Shown piece by piece: positions 6,935 to 11,936 of a DNA stretch of 11,936 nucleotides. How positions within the stretch are numbered: the first letter of the stretch is position 1; every line of letters begins with the position of its first letter. Below the pieces are notes generated by a model that was not told where the DNA came from, did no database searches, and saw only the letters and a list, made by a program, of their open reading frames with translations. The translations under genes and the position numbers were made by a program. Location of the stretch: contig PAHC01000011.1 of assembly GCA_002704755.1 (NCBI GenBank), positions 237,774 to 249,709 of the forward strand. The letters are read 5' to 3'. Source of the stretch: Rhodobiaceae bacterium (GTDB lineage: Bacteria; Pseudomonadota; Alphaproteobacteria; Rhizobiales; TMED25).

Positions 6935-8380
6935 TCATTGCCTCCAGAAGTATGATGTAAATATCACCATTACTGTCAAAATTTCAAGTCTCCCAAGTAA
7001 CATAGCAAATGATAATATCCACTTTGACATTGAATCAATGGAAGAATAAGTTTCTGTTGGACCGACTACATTACCTAATCCTGGACCAACATTAGATATT
7101 GCGCTTGCTGCGGCTGAAAATGCAGTTATTAAATCTAAACCCGATAGGCTAAGAACTAGTCCAATGATAACAAAAGATATAATGAATAGGAGAAAAAATG
7201 ATGTCACGGCTTTACTTACGCTATCAGGAATTTCTTTTCCATTGTATAGAGGTACAAACACCGCATCTGGGAATGCAACTTTCTTAGTTTGGATTATAAC
7301 TTGCTTATATAAAATTTGTACTCTAAATATTTTCAAGCCACATGATGTTGAACCAGCACATCCTCCAATTAGCATAAGTATGAAAAAGAGTGAGATTATA
7401 AAAGGCCCCCATTGCATATAATCAGCAGAAACATAGCCTGTGCCGGTTAATATTGACGTGACATTAAATAATGATTTACGTATCGACTCAGAACCAACAA
7501 TACCTGTATTATATTGAATATATAAAATACATAAAATTACGGATACAAATAAAATAATGAAAAAGGCTATAACCTGACTATCCATAAATAAACTAGATAC
7601 TTTCCCCCTCACAAATTGCAAATACAACACGAATGGAAGACTGCCCAATATCATAAATATAACTGCTGTATATTCTAAATTACTATTTGAGAAATATGCA
7701 AATGAGTCTGTATGAGTAGAAAATCCACCAGTTGAAATTGTCGTTAATGCATGAGCTAAAGAGTCAAATAATCCCATACCACCTATGTTATATGATAGTG
7801 CACATGACATAGTAATTATTACATATAATAATACCAATGATCCTGCTAATTGTGTTGCTCTCGGGAGTATTTTTTCTGCATTATCAGAAGACTCAAGTCT
7901 AAATAGTTGCATTCCTCCAACTTGTAACATTGGTAAAACTGCTACAGCCATCACAATGATACCAATACCGCCAAGCCATTGAAGCAATGCCCTCCATATT
8001 AGTATACCCTTTGATTGAATCTCAAGGTTTTCGATTACAGTAGCTCCAGTAGTTGTAATACCAGACATTGATTCAAAAAATGAGTCTGTAAAACTTAATC
8101 CGGAGTCTGAAATATAAATTGGGATCGATGAAAAAATTGCTATCAATACCCAAGTTAATGTTGTTAATAGAAATGCCTCCCTCAATCCCAGTTGCTGTTC
8201 TTTACCCCATACCGACAAGATTAAAACAAAACCTGTAAGACTAGTAATTAAGGAAGAAAGGATGAAAACTCTATAATTTTGGCTTCCATACAAGCCATCA
8301 ATCAATGCTGGAAATAACATAGAAAATCCCAGAATCAATAGGAATATACCAATTATTTTTATTACAGGATAAAACTTCAT
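6935..8380 (-). CDS. trkH: Trk-type potassium uptake protein TrkH
   Basis: TrkH is the pore-forming inner-membrane subunit of the Trk potassium system, normally gated by the nucleotide-binding protein TrkA. The 481-residue protein has the fourfold M1-P-M2 layout. The four filter loops are visible as TTTGAT at 109-114, STGGFS at 216-221, TGTGYV at 312-317 and NVGPGLG at 430-436, each with the key glycine. GGCAGSTSCG (339-348) and GRLEI (463-467) are further family motifs. The protein starts with a hydrophobic helix at about 6-24 and ends in FWRQ, as relatives do. No trkA lies in the window. The gene sits 17 nt after the unknown 121-residue gene, and its TGA overlaps the C-terminal partner's start region: an ATG at 6938 forms an ATGA junction but reads only four codons. 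Confidence 0.95.
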   Translation of the reverse strand: MKFYPVIKIIGIFLLILGFSMLFPALIDGLYGSQNYRVFILSSLITSLTGFVLILSVWGKEQQLGLREAFLLTTLTWVLIAIFSSIPIYISDSGLSFTDSFFESMSGITTTGATVIENLEIQSKGILIWRALLQWLGGIGIIVMAVAVLPMLQVGGMQLFRLESSDNAEKILPRATQLAGSLVLLYVIITMSCALSYNIGGMGLFDSLAHALTTISTGGFSTHTDSFAYFSNSNLEYTAVIFMILGSLPFVLYLQFVRGKVSSLFMDSQVIAFFIILFVSVILCILYIQYNTGIVGSESIRKSLFNVTSILTGTGYVSADYMQWGPFIISLFFILMLIGGCAGSTSCGLKIFRVQILYKQVIIQTKKVAFPDAVFVPLYNGKEIPDSVSKAVTSFFLLFIISFVIIGLVLSLSGLDLITAFSAAASAISNVGPGLGNVVGPTETYSSIDSMSKWILSFAMLLGRLEILTVMVIFTSYFWRQ

Positions 8381-8397
8381 CTTCTCATATAAGATAT

Positions 8398-8763
8398 CTA
8401 AATATCAAAATATCCAAATTGTTGAAAATCTAAATTATTTGGATGTATCTTTGTAATTTCAATGTAAGAATTAGGTATTATTTGATTTAAATCTTCAGTA
8501 TGGATATGAAAGTAATTTTCCTTCTCACTTTCAACCTCATTAGTGAAATCTATATGACACCCATTAACAACCTCAGGGATACAGTCTTCAACACTCATTA
8601 TACTTTCAGGTTTTATACTATTGTACTCAACAAGTTTGTTTGTGAAAATAATGTAGGAAAAATATTTAAAATTTCTATGTAATAAATCTTGATATTCCAA
8701 CAATTGATTTTCTTTAAAGTCTGTTTGTAAATCTTTTTTATTTTCAGCGTGTGAAGTATTCAT
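8398..8763 (-). CDS. Conserved-looking hypothetical protein, 121 aa
   Basis: I do not recognise this family. The 121-residue product is hydrophilic and acidic, with no signal peptide or membrane segment. The first 30 residues are charged and helix-prone (HAENKKDLQTDFKENQLLEYQDL); the rest alternates in a beta-like way (YFSYIIFTNKLVEY at 34-47; NSYIEITKI at 98-106). It has two cysteines (CIPEVVNGC at 62-70) and HIHTED at 86-91. It is likely a real gene: it starts 17 nt after the metZ stop, ends 17 nt before trkH on the same strand, and fills the space between them without overlap. The ATG has only a weak AGAG upstream. It may be co-expressed with metZ, trkH and argE, but the neighbours do not suggest one function. 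Confidence 0.7.
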   Translation of the reverse strand: MNTSHAENKKDLQTDFKENQLLEYQDLLHRNFKYFSYIIFTNKLVEYNSIKPESIMSVEDCIPEVVNGCHIDFTNEVESEKENYFHIHTEDLNQIIPNSYIEITKIHPNNLDFQQFGYFDI

Positions 8764-8780
8764 ACTTTTTAGTCTACTCT

Positions 8781-9977
8781 TTATTTTACTACAGATATAG
8801 CGAAATTCAAATCATCAATAATATCAGAAACTTCCTCAAGTCCAACAGATAACCGAAGAGTATTATCTGTTATTCCCAGAACAGCTTTTTCATCAGAAGT
8901 TAGACTCCGATGGGTTGTTGTGGAAGGATGAGTAATAAGGCTTTTTGCATCACCAAGATTATTTGATATTTTTACAATTTCCAATTTATTAAGGAAATTA
9001 AAAGCCGCCTCCTTACCACCGTTAATCTTGAATGTAACCAAGGGCCCACCGCCAATCATTTGCTTCTGTGTAATTTCAAATTGTGGATGGTCATTATGTC
9101 CAGGATATATTACTTGAGAGACCCCTGATAAAGTTTTTAAATACTCAGCAATTAAATTTGCATTTTCTATTTGCCTATCAGTTCTAACAGACAAAGTTTC
9201 TAAACCCTTCATCATAACCCATGCATTAAAAGGGCTTAATGCTGGCCCAGTATGTTTTAGATAATCATGAAGTTTATTTTCAATAAATTCAGCTTCCCCA
9301 AGAATGACACCTCCTAGACACCTACCTTGCCCATCTATGTGTTTCGTTGCTGAATAAATAACAATATCAGCACCAAGTTCAAGCGGTCTTTGTCTCAAGG
9401 GAGTTGCAAAAACATTGTCAATTATAACTTTAATTTCATTCTCCTTTGCTATATTGGATATGGTCTCAATGTCTAATATCTCGAGCATTGGATTTGTTGG
9501 TGTTTCAAAGAAAAATACTTTTGTATTTTTCTTTATAGCTTGTTTCCAAGCTTCTATATTTGTTGCCCTCACAATTGTTACTTCAATTCCATAATTTGGA
9601 AGAATATCTTTCAATATAGAGAGACATGACCCAAAAATCGCATCCGCAGCTACAATATGATCTCCAGCTTGCACATTTGTAAAGAGCGACCAAAATACTG
9701 CAGCCATTCCTGACGCAGTTAATCTTGCTGCCTGTGCCCCCTCCATCTCACACAATTTTGTTTGAAGCATAGATAGATTCGGATTTGAGTATCTACTGTA
9801 GATGTATCCATCAATTTCCCCGTTGAATCTTGCCTCTGCCTCTTCTGCTGAACTATAGACATAACCCGATGTTAAATAAATTGCTTCTGAAGTTTCATTA
9901 TTTGGAGACCTCAAAGATCCATCGTGGATAAATTTAGTTTGTATGCTTAAGTTTCTTTCTTTTAATTTCTTATCCAT
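8781..9977 (-). CDS. metZ: O-succinylhomoserine sulfhydrylase
   Basis: This is a PLP-dependent Cys/Met-metabolism enzyme of the cystathionine gamma-synthase fold. MetZ makes homocysteine directly from O-succinylhomoserine and sulfide. The 398-residue protein shows YSRYSNPN at 60-67, ETPTNPMLEI at 158-167, IIDNVFATP at 185-193 (Asp187 to the PLP ring) and the Schiff-base motif SATKHIDGQGR at 209-219 with Lys212. ATKHIDGQGR followed by LGG is typical of MetZ rather than MetB or MetY, so this subfamily call is fairly firm; O-acetylhomoserine use cannot be excluded. It is the first gene of the leftward unit metZ-hypothetical-trkH-argE. No Shine-Dalgarno site precedes the ATG. The 145-bp upstream region is AT-rich and carries a short SAM-II-like core, so methionine/SAM control is possible but unproven. 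Confidence 0.93.
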   Translation of the reverse strand: MDKKLKERNLSIQTKFIHDGSLRSPNNETSEAIYLTSGYVYSSAEEAEARFNGEIDGYIYSRYSNPNLSMLQTKLCEMEGAQAARLTASGMAAVFWSLFTNVQAGDHIVAADAIFGSCLSILKDILPNYGIEVTIVRATNIEAWKQAIKKNTKVFFFETPTNPMLEILDIETISNIAKENEIKVIIDNVFATPLRQRPLELGADIVIYSATKHIDGQGRCLGGVILGEAEFIENKLHDYLKHTGPALSPFNAWVMMKGLETLSVRTDRQIENANLIAEYLKTLSGVSQVIYPGHNDHPQFEITQKQMIGGGPLVTFKINGGKEAAFNFLNKLEIVKISNNLGDAKSLITHPSTTTHRSLTSDEKAVLGITDNTLRLSVGLEEVSDIIDDLNFAISVVK

Positions 9978-10087
9978 TTTTATGCATTCATAACATTTAA
10001 GTTAATTAAAAACAGAATTAGTATTAAAAAAACAATTTTTAAAACTAACTAATTTTTGACTAAAATGTATATTTAAATGTTGTTTAA

Positions 10088-10105
10088 TTTAGCTACATTT
10101 AGCTA
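10088..10105. promoter_or_regulatory. TAGCTA repeat / SAM-II-like core in the metZ-dcd divergent gap
   Basis: Two copies of the palindrome TAGCTA start at 10090 and 10100, exactly 10 bp apart. On the minus strand, 111 nt before metZ, 10100-10088 reads AAATGTAGCTAAA, identical to part of the 3' core of the SAM-II riboswitch as I recall it. The 5' half of that aptamer (a stem with GAUUUAA in its loop) is not evident, so this may equally be a protein operator for either divergent gene. Confidence 0.3.
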
Positions 10106-10109
10106 TTTA

Positions 10110-10115
10110 TATACT
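10110..10115 (+). promoter_or_regulatory. Candidate -10 box of the dCTP deaminase gene
   Basis: TATACT ends 7 nt before the ATG at 10123, so a transcript from it would be leaderless or nearly so. A second hexamer, TATAAT, lies at 10126-10131 inside the first codons; it would favour starting at the ATGs at 10147 or 10150. Neither has a good -35 partner. Confidence 0.3.
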
Positions 10116-10122
10116 CATTTTT

Positions 10123-11337
10123 ATGTATAATGATACAAAAAAAGTCATGATGAGCCTATTAAACGAAAATATTCAATACCCCGAAAGTATAGAAAATAAA
10201 AACCAGAGTCTGACTGGCGCTAGTGGTATCCTGCCTTACAGCCTTATAAAAACATTGATAACTAGGAAAAAGATCCAATCAATAGATCAAATTCCAGACC
10301 AACAAATACAACCTGCAAGCCTTGATTTAAGATTAGGGAAAAAAGCTTATAGAATTCGTGCAAGTTTCATACCAAATGGTAATAAAAGTGTACTTGAGTG
10401 TGCTCACGACCTTATTGATCATGAGTTTGAAATTGAAAACGGAGCTGTTTTGGAAAGAAATTGTGTATATTTAGTAGAATTGAAAGAATTTCTTGAATTA
10501 CCAGAAAGTATTTGGGCCATTGCAAATCCAAAGAGTTCAACAGGTAGATTAGATGTTTTTACTAGAATAATTGCAGATAAAACTCAATCTTTTGATAAAA
10601 TACTTCCTGGCTATAGTGGACCGTTATATGCTGAAATATCACCCCATAAGTATTCCATAATTATTCGCGAGAATTCTCGTCTTAGTCAGTTAAGATTTAT
10701 CAGAAAAAACCCTTCCCAATTAGAACAACAAAGGTCAATAATTTCTGATAGAGAGCTTAAATTATTGCACAAAGAACTCTCAAATAAATATAATGGATTT
10801 GGTCTTGTAAACGGTGTTGCAAGGATATTAGATGGACTCCAACTTGGAGTATCCTTAACCAGCTCTGATAAAATAATCGGATACAAGGCAAAGCATTACA
10901 CTCCTCCAATCGATCTGGATAGGATTGGCTATTATAATAAGAATGAATATTGGGATCCAATATATGAAAACGATAAAAAAAGATTGGTATTAGATCCAAA
11001 TGAATTTTATATTTTAGCTTCAAGTGAATATGTAAGAATACCAGCAGAATATGCTGCTGAAATGGTCCCAATAGATCCATCTATGGGTGAACTAAGAGTT
11101 CATTATGCGGGCTTTTTTGATCCTGGCTTCGGTGATGCTGAAGATTTAAGTAAAGGAAGTAAAGGCGTTTTGGAAGTTAGAAGTCTCGATGTACCATTTT
11201 ATATTGAAGATAATCAAATAATTGCAAGATTAAAATATGAGAAACTTGCAGAACCTCCATCAAAGTTGTATGGTACGGATATTGGTTCAACTTATCAGTC
11301 TCAAGGACTAAAGTTGTCAAAACATTTTCATGATTAA
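10123..11337 (+). CDS. dcd: 2'-deoxycytidine 5'-triphosphate deaminase, bimodular alphaproteobacterial type
   Basis: This enzyme deaminates dCTP to dUTP, feeding thymidylate synthesis. Unlike the roughly 190-residue E. coli Dcd, this 404-residue protein is the long form with two Dcd-like halves. Half 1 has QPASLDLRLG at 63-72, NPKSSTGRLDVFTR at 135-148 (Ser138, Ser139, Arg142) and GPLYAEISP at 166-174, where Glu171 aligns with the catalytic Glu. Half 2 has YVRIPAEYAAEM at 303-314, DPSMGELRVHYAGFFDPGFG at 318-337 and GVLEV at 348-352 (Glu351). Relatives usually begin near GILPYSLI (residue 36), so the first 35 residues are an extension or the true start is Met9 or Met10 (10147, 10150). No Shine-Dalgarno site supports any of them. 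lysS follows after 24 nt, probably in the same transcript. Which half is catalytic is inferred only from motif retention. Confidence 0.9.
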   Translation: MYNDTKKVMMSLLNENIQYPESIENKNQSLTGASGILPYSLIKTLITRKKIQSIDQIPDQQIQPASLDLRLGKKAYRIRASFIPNGNKSVLECAHDLIDHEFEIENGAVLERNCVYLVELKEFLELPESIWAIANPKSSTGRLDVFTRIIADKTQSFDKILPGYSGPLYAEISPHKYSIIIRENSRLSQLRFIRKNPSQLEQQRSIISDRELKLLHKELSNKYNGFGLVNGVARILDGLQLGVSLTSSDKIIGYKAKHYTPPIDLDRIGYYNKNEYWDPIYENDKKRLVLDPNEFYILASSEYVRIPAEYAAEMVPIDPSMGELRVHYAGFFDPGFGDAEDLSKGSKGVLEVRSLDVPFYIEDNQIIARLKYEKLAEPPSKLYGTDIGSTYQSQGLKLSKHFHD

Positions 11338-11361
11338 ATTTTTTTTTAGCGTCAAATATTA

Positions 11362-11936
11362 ATGGTAGACTTCAGCGATATAAAAGCATGGCCGTTTGTT
11401 GAGGCACAAAAAGTAATCGAAAAAACAAAAGATGTAAAAACTGATACAGTTATTTTTGAGACAGGGTATGGTCCATCTGGATTGCCACACATTGGAACTT
11501 TTGGTGAAGTAGCGAGGACATTGATGGTTCAAAATGCGTTTAAGGTACTCACAAACAACAAGGTAAAATCAAAACTTATATGCTTCTCCGATGATATGGA
11601 TGCACTCAGGAAAGTCCCAGATAACATACCAAATCAAGACTCCACGTCAAAACATATTGGTAAACCTCTTACTGAAGTACCAGATCCTTTTGGACTTTAT
11701 ACTAGTTTTGGAGAACATAATAATAACAGGTTAAAAAAATTCTTAGATGATTTTTCATTTGAATATGAATTTATTAGTTCAACTGACTATTATAAAGAGG
11801 GAAAGTTTAATAAAGTCCTCATTGAAATTCTACTCAACCATGAAAAGATACTTAATATTGTAAAGCCGATACTTGGGGATGAAAGAAAGGCAAGTTATAG
11901 TCCGTTTCTTCCTATATGTAAAGAAACTAGACAAGT
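11362..11936 (+). CDS. lysS: Lysyl-tRNA synthetase, class I, 5' part
   Basis: The first 191 codons of a class I lysyl-tRNA synthetase (LysK type, typical of archaea and alphaproteobacteria), which charges tRNA-Lys in the cytoplasm. The start MVDFSDIKAWPFVEAQKVIE matches the family. GYGPSGLPHIGTFGE at 35-49 contains the HIGH-like nucleotide motif (His43-Thr46), and CFSDDMDALRKVP at 74-86 is the conserved segment after it. The KMSKS motif and the anticodon-binding region lie beyond the window, since the frame is still open at its last base. No Shine-Dalgarno site precedes the ATG; the preceding 24 nt hold a run of nine T but no hairpin, so read-through from dcd is likely. The protein is unrelated in fold to the class II enzyme that most bacteria use. 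Confidence 0.93.
   Translation, partial: MVDFSDIKAWPFVEAQKVIEKTKDVKTDTVIFETGYGPSGLPHIGTFGEVARTLMVQNAFKVLTNNKVKSKLICFSDDMDALRKVPDNIPNQDSTSKHIGKPLTEVPDPFGLYTSFGEHNNNRLKKFLDDFSFEYEFISSTDYYKEGKFNKVLIEILLNHEKILNIVKPILGDERKASYSPFLPICKETRQ

Noticed and set aside
6922..6938. Programmed -1 frameshift from the ATG at 6938 into argE at the A5 run.
   Set aside because: The in-frame TAA precedes most of the A run and no X-XXY-YYZ slippery heptamer is present, so slippage is a poor explanation compared with a rare start or a lost base.
7164..7982. Open frames on the + strand opposite trkH, and similar frames opposite argB, argD and dcd.
   Set aside because: They are antisense shadows of well-supported genes and show no recognisable protein features.
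10115..10133. Hairpin TCATT/AATGA hiding the dcd start codon in its loop.
   Set aside because: Only five mostly A-U pairs with a 9-nt loop; too weak alone to call a translational switch.
11338..11361. Run of nine T after dcd as a rho-independent terminator.
   Set aside because: No GC-containing hairpin precedes it; the sequence before the run does not fold into a stem, and lysS starts directly after.
1..11936. Insertion sequences, tRNA or rRNA genes, CRISPR arrays, phage genes.
   Set aside because: The window is almost wholly filled by housekeeping genes; the longest gaps are 143 and 145 bp and show no such structure.

Overview
The window is an AT-rich stretch of an alphaproteobacterial chromosome. 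The strongest taxonomic marker is gcrA, a cell-cycle regulator essentially confined to Alphaproteobacteria. It is supported by the long two-domain form of dCTP deaminase, a class I (archaeal-type) lysyl-tRNA synthetase, and MetZ-type methionine synthesis. Low GC, gaps of 11-25 nt between genes, overlapping stop codons and scarce Shine-Dalgarno sites suggest a streamlined free-living (probably marine) lineage. The species cannot be fixed from the sequence alone.

Layout. (a) + strand, 1-2152: the 3' end of engB, then argB, then a metallo-beta-lactamase-fold hydrolase. (b) - strand, 2149-2640: gcrA, meeting the hydrolase tail to tail with overlapping stops. (c) + strand, 2784-5764: an ABC-2 permease, argD and argF, the last two overlapping by 8 bp. 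(d) - strand, 5761-9977: a probable operon read metZ, unknown 121-residue gene, trkH, argE; argE collides with argF at another 4-bp stop overlap. (e) + strand, 10123-11936: the bimodular dCTP deaminase, then the 5' part of class I lysS, which runs off the window. Two divergent gaps (2641-2783 and 9978-10122) and the gap before argD hold the likely promoters. No RNA gene, mobile element or CRISPR array was seen.

Function. Four arginine-synthesis enzymes lie in about 6.6 kb: ArgB (N-acetylglutamate kinase, of the arginine-inhibited type by sequence), ArgD (transamination), ArgE (deacetylation to ornithine) and ArgF (ornithine to citrulline). They fall in three transcription units and are interleaved with cell-cycle, transport and methionine genes. 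The N-acetylglutamate source, argC, argG and argH are not here. The rest is housekeeping: ribosome assembly, potassium uptake, dUTP supply and lysine charging.

Most of the window is ordinary. The points most worth a second look are: argE, whose conserved N-terminus has no ATG, GTG or TTG start in frame; the metZ leader, with a 13-nt match to the SAM-II riboswitch core and two TAGCTA palindromes 10 bp apart; inverted repeats at both convergent stop overlaps; and the unrecognised gene between metZ and trkH. I do not see a clear new multi-gene system.
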